Part shown: positions 10,266-18,500 of the stretch, one piece after another
Position numbering within the stretch: position 1 is the first letter of the stretch
Layout of the letters: every line of letters begins with the position of its first letter
NCBI RefSeq assembly: GCF_029910535.1
Contig: NZ_CP069362.1
Span: 186,001 to 250,000 of the forward strand
DNA length: 64,000 nucleotides
Origin: Marinitoga aeolica
GTDB taxonomy: Bacteria > Thermotogota > Thermotogae > Petrotogales > Petrotogaceae
Direction: 5' to 3'
Made by a program: the position numbers and the translations under genes
Notes under the pieces: model-generated
The model's input: the letters and a program-made list of their open reading frames with translations, nothing else
Told to the model about the DNA's origin: nothing
Databases searched by the model: none

Positions 10266-10957
10266 TGCCCAATGCTTTTTATGGTATTGTAGAAAAAGAA
10301 AAAATATTACTGGATAAAAATGAAACTGCTCATTTGAAAATTGTGAGATTACAGGAAAATAGTGAAATAAAAGTTTTTGATGGAAAAGGATATATATATC
10401 ATTGTAAAATAGAAAAAATTAAAAAAAATGAGACAATATGTCAAATAATCAAAAAAAATGAATATAAAAAAATATACAAACCACAAATAGACTTTTATAT
10501 TGGTGCTAGTAAATTTGATAGGATGAAAATATTAATAGAAAAGTTAGTAGAATTAAGAGTAAATAATATATATATATTCCATGGCCAAAAATCACAATTA
10601 AAATTCAAATCACTGGAAAAATTTCAAAAAACAATTATAGAAAGCTCAAAACAATCAGAAAATCCCGTTTTTCCTGAGATACAATTTTTCAAATTTGAAG
10701 ATTTTAAGCTAATAGAAAATCCTATTCTCCTGGATTTAACAACAAAAGCAACATTAAAAGAAACATTAGAAAAAATTCATACACCAAACAAAATTTCTAT
10801 AATCATAGGCCCTGACATGGGTTTTTCTAAAGAAGAATTAGAAAATCTACCTGATAATGTATTTAGAACAAATTTAGGAAATACCATTATGAGATTTGAA
10901 ACAGCTGGGATATATACAATGAGTATTTTAAATTATTATTATAATAGGTTATATTAA
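10265..10957 (+). CDS. rsmE: 16S rRNA (uracil-1498-N3)-methyltransferase, RsmE family
   Basis: A 230-aa SPOUT-fold methyltransferase. It has an N-terminal PUA-like part (HLKIVRLQENSEIKVFDGKG) and a C-terminal trefoil knot with SIIIGPDMGFSKEEL and RTNLGNTIMRFETAGI, the conserved SAM-binding knot of RsmE. Known members methylate U1498 of 16S rRNA. The usual GPEGGF loop reads GPDMGF here, a mild deviation. The start is coupled to the serS stop. Confidence 0.9.
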   Translation: MPNAFYGIVEKEKILLDKNETAHLKIVRLQENSEIKVFDGKGYIYHCKIEKIKKNETICQIIKKNEYKKIYKPQIDFYIGASKFDRMKILIEKLVELRVNNIYIFHGQKSQLKFKSLEKFQKTIIESSKQSENPVFPEIQFFKFEDFKLIENPILLDLTTKATLKETLEKIHTPNKISIIIGPDMGFSKEELENLPDNVFRTNLGNTIMRFETAGIYTMSILNYYYNRLY

Positions 10958-11013
10958 GAACTTTTCCCTTTTTTTAAAGTCAAAATTAGTAGACTAAACA
11001 GGGAGGGGAAAGC

Positions 11014-11385
11014 ATGATGAAATCTTATGTGAAATTTTACGAAGAAACAAAAAAAGATTATCATGACATGTTAAATCACGCAAAAAGGCCACAAGATGTT
11101 GTAGACACATTTGCCAAATATACATTAAACTTCTTAAAAAAAGCTTTTCCAGACAAAATTACAGATGAACACTTAAATTATATTGTATTCGATGAAGAAA
11201 CTGAAGAAGGTTATTACTTTGAAGATCCTTTAATGGAAATATTAAAAGAAGAATTTGAAACATCTGATCTACCTTCAATAATAAGGAAAAAAGCGAAAGA
11301 AGCGAAAGACAGATATCTACATATAGTAAATGATAATGATAGAACGGAAACTTTTCGATTATCTAATAGTTCAAAAAGTTATTAA
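11014..11385 (+). CDS. Small acidic protein of unknown function
   Basis: A 123-aa, charged, mostly helical protein (KFYEETKKDYHDMLNHAKRP, FLKKAFPDKITDEHLNYIVF) with no recognised domain, signal peptide or membrane segment. The ribosome site GGGAGGGGAAAGC is strong and a well-formed terminator follows, so it is very likely expressed. It could be transcribed with rsmE (56 bp upstream) or alone. I cannot assign a function. Confidence 0.75.
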   Translation: MMKSYVKFYEETKKDYHDMLNHAKRPQDVVDTFAKYTLNFLKKAFPDKITDEHLNYIVFDEETEEGYYFEDPLMEILKEEFETSDLPSIIRKKAKEAKDRYLHIVNDNDRTETFRLSNSSKSY

Positions 11386-11388
11386 TTT

Positions 11389-11415
11389 AAGGCGGATTTC
11401 TCCGCCTTATTTTTT
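11389..11415 (+). terminator. Intrinsic terminator of the core operon
   Basis: A perfect 8-bp stem AAGGCGGA / TCCGCCTT with a TTTC loop, followed by ATTTTTT on the plus strand. It ends the 2320-11385 transcript. The minus-strand gene that stops at 11424 could also use the hairpin, but no clean U-run follows in that direction. Confidence 0.9.
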
Positions 11416-11423
11416 GATTGCTA

Positions 11424-12878
11424 CTAGATATTTATTTTATTATATCTTTCAGAATTAATTACAATATCTACTAAATCATATGGTGTAAATTCTTTTCCTT
11501 CAATTATATAATCTAGTATTACTGGATTAAAACCAGAGAGAGTCATAACACCTTTTTCATCATCTTTTACAGGTACATCTCTTCCATATGAACTAACATT
11601 CCAAAAAACGATTCTTGGTACTTCATAACCATATCCTTTATACATTTGTTTTATTTTTTCATAATTAGTCATTTTATTATCTTCTACTGCAATATCAAAT
11701 TGCATATCAGATATAATGTATATAGTTTTTGGCAGATCTTCATTTGTATAATTTCCTTTTTTGGCTACGTCTAATATTAATTTAAAAGTTTTTATTATAT
11801 CCGTGTTCATTCCCCAATCAGCATTTTGTAAAGTCACAACATTTTCATATAATGTTTCTCCCTTTATTTCTTGCAATTCCGGATTTTGAGAGAACGTTAA
11901 AAATGTGTTTTTGAACTTTCCTTTGTTCCTCTGCGCAATATATATTGCTAAAGATATACTTACAAGTATAGGCATAGGGTATCCGCTATACATTGAACCA
12001 GATACATCTGCCATTACCAAAGCATCCTCTTTCACTTCATGTTTTGGTAGGTTTTTCCATAACAATTCTGCTGTCTCATCTGGTTTTTCCATAACCATTT
12101 CTACAACTTGGTGTGGATATAATGTACTAGCATTTATTTTCTTTTTTCCTTCTTTAACTTTTTCTAGATATTCTAAAAATCTTTTCTCATCATGTTTTAA
12201 AAATGATTTTCTATACCTTTTCATAGCTTGTGAGGGTACTATTTCATAATCTATGTTCTCCCAATTATTACTACTAACATCTCTTTCTACTATTCTCAAA
12301 TGTTCTCTTAAACCTGAAAGTACTTTTCTGTATGTTTTAGAATCCATGTTAAAATATTTACTCGTTAGTTTTCCTAGTTTTCTTGATTCTGCAGAACTAG
12401 TGTTTTCAGACTTTAACCATTTAGCTAATAAACTTATTTCTTTTCCTTCCTTATAGTTTTTTATATCTTCTATCAATTGGTTATACATCATCTTAAACAC
12501 TTGTGCTTCTATACTTGTTCCAACAAATGCGTATAAATCATCCCATCTTCCATATTCAGGTACATATTTTGCTATTTTGAGTGCAATATCTGGGTAAAAT
12601 GTCCCTAGCCTATTTAAGATAGTTCTAAAAGTGTTTCTAACGCCTTGACCACCTCTGACATCCCTGGAGTAAAAAAGAATTCTTATGGCTTTTAATCTAT
12701 CTTCATTAAAAGCATTAAAAAACATAGTCTCGAATCTTTTAAGATCATCCATCAAAGCGCCACAAAAGTAAAAAAAGTCCACAACATAGCTACCACTAGT
12801 CTTAAAAGAAAGAGCTCCATTTGCTGTAAAAGAAACGTTTGATTCCAATTTTAATGATTCAATAAATTCTCTACTCAT
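11424..12878 (-). CDS. DUF2828/TROVE-like (Ro60-like) protein with vWA domain
   Basis: A 484-aa protein. Residues ~1-270 match the helical-repeat module of the DUF2828/TROVE group (GALSFKTSGSYVVDFFYFCG, ARILFY-like RAIRILFYSRDVRGGQGVR, KIAKYVPEYGRWDDLYAFVG). Residues ~285-450 are a von Willebrand A domain with complete MIDAS: DVSGS in VMADVSGSMYSG, Thr in GMNTDIIKT and Asp in IISDMQFD. This is the layout of Ro60/Rsr, a ring-shaped RNA-binding protein that binds Y RNAs and misfolded or damaged RNA. Family assignment is by pattern; the link DUF2828-TROVE is from memory. ATG 12878 follows GAGGAGGTAATTAT, and that ribosome site can pair with an upstream complement. It neighbours hairpin repeats and the CARF/RNA polymerase operon. 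Confidence 0.75.
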   Translation of the reverse strand: MSREFIESLKLESNVSFTANGALSFKTSGSYVVDFFYFCGALMDDLKRFETMFFNAFNEDRLKAIRILFYSRDVRGGQGVRNTFRTILNRLGTFYPDIALKIAKYVPEYGRWDDLYAFVGTSIEAQVFKMMYNQLIEDIKNYKEGKEISLLAKWLKSENTSSAESRKLGKLTSKYFNMDSKTYRKVLSGLREHLRIVERDVSSNNWENIDYEIVPSQAMKRYRKSFLKHDEKRFLEYLEKVKEGKKKINASTLYPHQVVEMVMEKPDETAELLWKNLPKHEVKEDALVMADVSGSMYSGYPMPILVSISLAIYIAQRNKGKFKNTFLTFSQNPELQEIKGETLYENVVTLQNADWGMNTDIIKTFKLILDVAKKGNYTNEDLPKTIYIISDMQFDIAVEDNKMTNYEKIKQMYKGYGYEVPRIVFWNVSSYGRDVPVKDDEKGVMTLSGFNPVILDYIIEGKEFTPYDLVDIVINSERYNKINI

Positions 12879-12886
12879 ATAATTAC

Positions 12887-12988
12887 CTCCTCTGTGTAAT
12901 TAAAATATGATAATAAAAATACCTGAAAAATGCTGATAGGAAAAATTTTTTTATAAAAAAATACAAACAGCCTTTTTTCACAGAGGAG
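12887..12988 (-). promoter_or_regulatory. Inverted repeat able to mask the ribosome site of the Ro60-like gene
   Basis: On the minus strand CTCCTCTGTG (12988 to 12979) is perfectly complementary to CACAGAGGAG (12896 to 12887), which contains the ribosome site of the gene starting at 12878. The two arms are 82 nt apart with an AT-rich loop. Folding would hide the ribosome site, so the leader may act as a translation switch, or a separate RNA carrying the upstream arm could act in trans. The pairing is seen directly; the regulatory role is inferred. Confidence 0.55.
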
Positions 12989-12992
12989 TATA

Positions 12993-13264
12993 AACAAGAC
13001 TCATTATTTTTTTAATAATCAAGATAAAATAAAAATATTGCTGATGAGTCTTTTAATTTGAAAATAATATATTTGAGTAGAGATTGCTGGACAATCTTTT
13101 TCAAGATTGATTTAAGTAAAAGAAGCTTTTCAAAAAACTTGAAGCCTAACAAGACTCATTTTATAATTTAAAAATAGTTGATAAAAATAAATATTGCTGA
13201 TGAGTCTTAATAATATAAAAATATAGAAAAAATGAAGTTTGCTGTATAAATTTTCTCAAGATTG
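12993..13264. repeat. Two diverged ~118-bp direct repeats (155-bp period) forming bulged hairpins; possible small RNAs
   Basis: Non-coding stretch. Copy A is about 12993-13110 and copy B about 13148-13264. Each starts AACAAGACTCATT. The 9-nt AAGACTCAT (12996-13004; 13151-13159) pairs with ATGAGTCTT (13044-13052; 13200-13208). In both copies the sequence TTGCTG directly precedes the 3' arm as a one-sided bulge, with an inner AT stem. Each copy then continues to a TCAAGATTG element. TTGCTG recurs at 13038, 13084, 13194, 13239 and 13284, often 45-46 bp apart. The stretch ends at a bidirectional terminator. A bulged terminal stem next to a Ro60-like gene recalls Y RNAs, but no known Y-RNA or YrlA sequence signature is recognised. 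Confidence 0.6.
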
Positions 13265-13274
13265 TTACATAAAT

Positions 13275-13311
13275 AAAAAAGTCTTGCTGGGAAACCCAAC
13301 AAGACTTTTTT
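13275..13311. terminator. Bidirectional intrinsic terminator
   Basis: GTCTTGCTGGG (13281-13291) pairs with CCCAACAAGAC (13295-13305) around an AAA loop. A six-T run lies on each side (13306-13311 on plus; the complement of 13275-13280 on minus). The one non-Watson-Crick position is a G-U pair in minus-strand RNA and a C-A mismatch in plus-strand RNA, so minus-strand use is favoured. It would end the CARF/RNA-polymerase operon. Confidence 0.85.
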
Positions 13312-13410
13312 AAGTCTTTCAAATATATTATATCATAAAAAATATTTTTTGTCAACAACATAATTTTACATAATAATTACAAAAATGAGGGAGATGTGTA
13401 AATTTTTATA

Positions 13411-14802
13411 TTAATATGCTATATGTTTATCTAAAATAATATCTAAATTTTCTGCCGAAGCCATATTAACAGCGTTTTTCAGTATTCCTTCTAACTCTCT
13501 GAAGTTTCCTGGATAACTATAATTTTCTAGTTTTTCAATAGCATCTAAAGAGATTTTTTCTATTTGATATTTGTTTTTATCTTTATCAAAATGATTAATA
13601 TATGGATTTAATAATATAAAGTTAATTAAAAATCTTAAATCTTCTTTTCTTTCTCTTAATGAAGGAATTTTTATTTTATATTTAAATCTATAATACAAAT
13701 CTTCTCTAAATTTATTATTATTAATTTCTCTCCTTAAATCTCTATTAGTTGCAGCAATTATAAAAGCTGGAGCCAGTATAGGCGATCCATCTAATCCTTC
13801 CGGCCTTATTTTAAAGTCATCTAAATATAACAATAATTTAGTTTGTACATCAGTTGGTATTTCTGCTATTTCATCTAAAAATACACATTTACCAACATTA
13901 GTTAATATCTTACCTTTTCTATTTTTCGCATCAGTAAAAGCTCCTTCTCTTGTTCCAAATAATTCAGAATCGACAAGTTCTTTAGATATATTAGATAATG
14001 AAAATTTATATATTTGATTACTTATAACTGAAGAAATAATTTCTGCAATTAAAGTCTTTCCAGTACCTGTTTCGCCTTCAATTAACAATGAAGGTAAAAA
14101 TATCTTTTCATTCAAAGCGGATAAATTCTTATCCAAAATCTCTAAATTTTTTTTATCCTCAATTACTTTATTAATGTTTTCTAATATTTCACTATATTTA
14201 TTCATTGCTAATTTAAAATCCCTTATTATAACTCTTAATTTTTTAGAAAAATCTTTCATTGTTGGATCTAGAAATATTGATACATATTTATTTTTCTCAT
14301 AAAATCCATATACATCTTCTGTATCTGGATAAAATTTCCAATCTCTTAACTTTTTATATGGTATGTCCATATATAATTTATTCCCTTTAGTTTTTAATCC
14401 ATAATTAATGTTTCTGATGTATTCTTTTAATAATTTTTCAAATTTCCCGATTTCCTCAAACTCATACATTAATCGTTTTTTTCTAAATATACCTATGATT
14501 TCATATTCTAAAAATTTTTCAAAAATTTCTCCTTTTATTTTATCTTCAACAATTAAAACAATTTTCTTGTCTTTTATTTTTTTTAAAAGATTACCATTTT
14601 TGTTTTTTAATGCTGGATTTTTCCTTTTTCTTTCTCCTTTTTTTAATAACTCTTTTTCTTCTAAAATGCATAAGTCAGCAGAATCTATATCTTTACAAAA
14701 TAATTCTGTTATACTTATTTTTTCTTCTTTCTCATTAAATTGTTTTTCTAAAGATTCAATAATATCATCAATATATTTTTCTTTTTTAGATATATAAATC
14801 AA
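13411..14802 (-). CDS. Sigma-54-activator-like AAA+ ATPase, no DNA-binding domain
   Basis: A 463-aa protein. The N-terminal ~230 residues form an unassigned sensor region. The AAA+ core has Walker A GETGTGKT, Walker B CVFLDEIAEI, a sensor AATNRDLRREI and arginine-finger context FREDLYYRFKYKIKIPSLRE. This is the central domain of enhancer-binding proteins such as RtcR, NtrC and PspF. The sigma-54-contacting GAFTGA loop reads GAFTDA, and the chain ends at YPGNFRELEGILKNAVNMAS plus a short tail, without the usual Fis-type HTH. TTG 14802 is the likely start: it follows GGGGTGATTAAA and sits one base after the upstream stop. It is the last gene of the CARF/RNA-polymerase operon and probably remodels that polymerase or a sigma factor (inference). 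Confidence 0.8.
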   Translation of the reverse strand: MIYISKKEKYIDDIIESLEKQFNEKEEKISITELFCKDIDSADLCILEEKELLKKGERKRKNPALKNKNGNLLKKIKDKKIVLIVEDKIKGEIFEKFLEYEIIGIFRKKRLMYEFEEIGKFEKLLKEYIRNINYGLKTKGNKLYMDIPYKKLRDWKFYPDTEDVYGFYEKNKYVSIFLDPTMKDFSKKLRVIIRDFKLAMNKYSEILENINKVIEDKKNLEILDKNLSALNEKIFLPSLLIEGETGTGKTLIAEIISSVISNQIYKFSLSNISKELVDSELFGTREGAFTDAKNRKGKILTNVGKCVFLDEIAEIPTDVQTKLLLYLDDFKIRPEGLDGSPILAPAFIIAATNRDLRREINNNKFREDLYYRFKYKIKIPSLRERKEDLRFLINFILLNPYINHFDKDKNKYQIEKISLDAIEKLENYSYPGNFRELEGILKNAVNMASAENLDIILDKHIAY

Positions 14803-14803
14803 T

Positions 14804-15589
14804 TTAATCACCCCAGAAAAATTTTTTATATTCTTCTAATACCATTTCAACTAAATTACTTTCTATAAGTTTATCATCATCTTCCATAATTTTATTATAT
14901 ATTTTTTCAACATAATCATCATTATAATATTTCTTTTTTTCTTCAATCGCAACTAAAAAAGCTCCAACAAAAATATTTAAATCATCTAAGTTTTCTTCAT
15001 TTTTTACATCTCCTTTTTTTAATTGATTGATATATTCAATATTGTTTTTTATAAACCTTCTAAATTCTCTATATTTTTTAAATTCTGGATTTTCATATCT
15101 GCCCTTTTCTTTCTTCATGGAAGACAAAGGCACAATATCTCCATTAGGTAATAACATAGAATAATCATAACCATAGTTTTTGTCAAATTCTACTATCCCA
15201 CCTGTTCTTTTATCTGAAGCAATTGCATAAAATTTTTCTTTTGTTAACTTTTCAAACCATGGGAATAATTTCGTTATCTCTTTTAAATTATTATATAAAT
15301 TTATACCATTAGTTAAATTCAATAATTCATAATAATAATAACCATTTTCATTTTTTACCTTAATTATTTGAAATCCAATTTTTCTTTTACTAATTTTCTC
15401 AGTTTCTGGATTGAGAGTTTTTTCTAGTTTTTTCAATTCTTTTTCTGAATAGTCTTCGCTATCTTCTTCTATATTTTCTAATTCATCTGTTTCTTCAGAA
15501 TTATTCATATAAATTTCGTTACTATAATACGATCTTTTTTTCTTGGTTATTTTTATAGTTTTTTCCTCTTCTTTTTTTCCTTTACTCAT
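14804..15589 (-). CDS. Unknown 261-aa protein coupled to the fused RNA polymerase
   Basis: The N-terminus (residues 1-75) is low-complexity and highly charged (KGKKEEEKTIKITKKKRS; an acidic EETDELENIEEDSEDYSEK stretch). The remainder looks globular (FQIIKVKNENGYYYYELLNL; AIASDKRTGGIVEFDKNYG; helical C-terminus ending KKFFWGD). I recognise no family. The ATG overlaps the RNA polymerase stop by eight bases behind GGAGGGATATAA, and the stop is one base from the AAA+ start, so it is tightly co-translated. A polymerase accessory subunit or promoter-specificity factor is possible, but no sigma-like motif is visible. Confidence 0.75.
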   Translation of the reverse strand: MSKGKKEEEKTIKITKKKRSYYSNEIYMNNSEETDELENIEEDSEDYSEKELKKLEKTLNPETEKISKRKIGFQIIKVKNENGYYYYELLNLTNGINLYNNLKEITKLFPWFEKLTKEKFYAIASDKRTGGIVEFDKNYGYDYSMLLPNGDIVPLSSMKKEKGRYENPEFKKYREFRRFIKNNIEYINQLKKGDVKNEENLDDLNIFVGAFLVAIEEKKKYYNDDYVEKIYNKIMEDDDKLIESNLVEMVLEEYKKFFWGD

Positions 15590-18500
15590 TTATATCCCTC
15601 CAGAAAAATGCATATTCTATTCTCGGATGCGTTTCATTATATAAATTCCCATTTTCAACTTTCTTCAATACATCTAAACCTTTTTCAAATGACATGCATG
15701 TCAAAGGACCTCTTAAATCAATATCATTGAAATACTTATTAACAGATGTTATGTTCTTATTACTCTTCAAATATCGAGCAAATAAATATAATAATTCAAA
15801 ATAGATAGATTTAGAATTCAATTTGCTAAAAATATATTCTTTAAAAATCTTATAAAATTCATCTTCAATATTTTTTAAAAATTCCATATAAGATTCACTA
15901 TTAAATGCGCTATTAAAAATCCAACTACTTACTTTTTGCATATTAATCCCTTCACAACCCGAGTGGAATGTTTCCATTGATAATTGAGTTCCTCTTTCAC
16001 CTAAAACATGTCCTGCAGAAATACCAACATATTCATTTATATCAAACTCTTTTAATTTTGAAACATCCCAACCTAAATATTTTCGACTTACATAATATTT
16101 ATTATCTATTTCTTTTATTTTAGGAGATAATAATATAAATTTATCTGGAATTTCTTCCACAGAAGTAATAAATTTAATTTCATATCCTGTTTTTATATAT
16201 CTATACATAAATCTATCTTTTCCAAAATTTTCACCTATTTTATTTCCATTATTTAATTGTAAATTCAAATCTATTTCAATCTCTTCAAAATCCTCAAAAT
16301 CTCCTGCTAATAATACTCCTAAAAATTCTACTAATTTTCTTGTAAAATAACCAGCATCTGCTACTTTCAATTTTTTATCCATTAATGTTCTTCTTGCTCT
16401 TCTTGCAATACCTTTTTTTATATCAAAATAATCTTTTTCTCCTAATCCATGAACAAATCCTTTTCCAAAATTTTCTACACTTTTATTTAATTGATTAAAT
16501 TGCGAATCTTTACCTCTACATTTCGATTCTCTTATATGTTTCATACTTTCAGCGTCATTAATTATTTCAAAAACACTTAAAGTTAAATTTTTTTCTGTTG
16601 CTTTTTTGATGTCTTTATCTATTATTTCTTCATTAATTAATTTCTTAATACCTTCAAAATCCCTATTTATAGCCAAATCTTTTATTTTTTCACTATACTC
16701 TTTTTTTATTTTTCCTTTATTGTCTCCTGATTCTAAATATTTTCCATATACCATATCCTGATCAATAGAATATATTAAATCTCCATCTCCAAGCTTAAAT
16801 GAATTTCTAGAAGGCAACATTTTAATTAGTTCAGACTTAACATTATCATCTAACTCAATATTTGGAAAATATACAGCCATAGTATCTCCGTCAAAATCAG
16901 CATTAAATCCTTCACAAACATTAATTGGTAATCCAATTGTGTAATTATGCCAGAACCTTGGAATAAAAGATTGTATAGAATGTCTATGCAATGATGGTTG
17001 CCTATTTAATAGAACATACATTTCTTTATTTTCAATATACTTATTTAGAATTTTTGCAATTTCAATTCTTTTTTTCTTATCTCCCTTTAAAGCTTTACTT
17101 AAATCATATTTATTTATTTTTATATTTTTCAACCACTCTATACCAAATTCAATAGGTAATATCACTTTATCTATATCCATATTCAAATCATATTCTTCTA
17201 TATAACTTAATGGTTGTGGTGTAATTACTGTTCTACTTGAAAAATGTAATCTTCTAGCTATAACTAAGTTTCTTAAATATCCATCTTTTTTGAATAAATA
17301 ATCTTTTAATGCATTTTCTACTCTAGTATTATAATCACTTTCATAATATTTTAAAGATATTTCCTTCTTTGATTTAGCTAATTTCTCCGTATATTCTTTG
17401 AATTTCTCATAATCTCCATCAAATAGTTTTATATGATTCATTGCAAATTTAAGAAATGGGATTTCAAAGCCTGGATACATAAAGTCATATATGTATTTTT
17501 CTACATCTTCATCATTGAATATTTTATTTTTATCATCAATAAATGTAAATTTAGATTTCATATATTCTTTTGTTTCTAATTTTATATTGAAATATTCCAA
17601 TATTTTCTTAAAATAATCTTCAGGATATCTCTTGTATTCTTTTTTAGTATATTTATCTAAATTTTTCTTTGCAAATAACTTTATTATATTTTTATTGTTA
17701 TACGAATACATTGACCAAAATTCCATTTCACCAAATCTTTGGCCACCTTTTCGTGATTTTCCTTTTAATGGTTGCCAATTAATTTCACCTTCACGCGCAA
17801 AAGAAACAACATGTATTTTATCTCTTACACAATGATCTAATCTAACAAAATATTGAAATCCAGCAGTTAAATTCCATTGATTATTTTTATATATTACCTT
17901 AAATCGTCCATAATCATCAGAACCTATTTTCTTTAATTCATTTAATAATTTATCTTTATATTTAAATCCATTTTCAAAAGGCAACACTCCATTATCAAAA
18001 TCTCTAAAATCTCCAAACTCTTTGGCAACAGAAAAATGAACTTCGTATAATTGACCTATATTCATTCTAGATACAACACCTAAAGGACTTAAAATAACTT
18101 CTACATTATGTTCTTTATTATTAATAATCACTTTTGGCATTTCGGCATCTGGAAGTATAAGCGATATTGTACCTTTATTTCCATGCCTTCCCATTATTTT
18201 ATCCCCAACTTCTAGGTGTTTTTTCACTAAATACTTAACTCTTATTTCTATTATCTTTTTAGATCCATCATAAGTTTGATAGGGTAATTCTGGATCTATA
18301 GGTATTTCTTTTATTTGTGCATTATATTTCCCCATATATCTTATAGTTTTTTTTAATTTACCATTATCATATATTTCAATTAATTTATCATCATATGAAA
18401 CCCAATCACCAACATGAACCTTCCATATTAATTCAATTTTTTCATCTTTACTTTTTTTATATAACCATTTATTGCCTGATTTTTTTGGATGTTTATCTTC

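Noticed and set aside
13036-13060. CTGATGA resembling a hammerhead ribozyme core, present in both hairpin repeats
   Set aside because: No stem II plus GAAA arrangement follows at the right distance, and the same bases are already used in the 9-bp hairpin arm.
12990-13320. Possible IS200/IS605-type or MITE insertion
   Set aside because: There is no transposase, no target-site duplication and no terminal inverted repeat spanning the whole unit; the repeats are tandem, not flanking.
13161-13361. Minus-strand reading frame of 66 codons across the terminator
   Set aside because: It runs through the hairpin repeats and bidirectional terminator, has no ribosome site and a composition typical of translated non-coding DNA.
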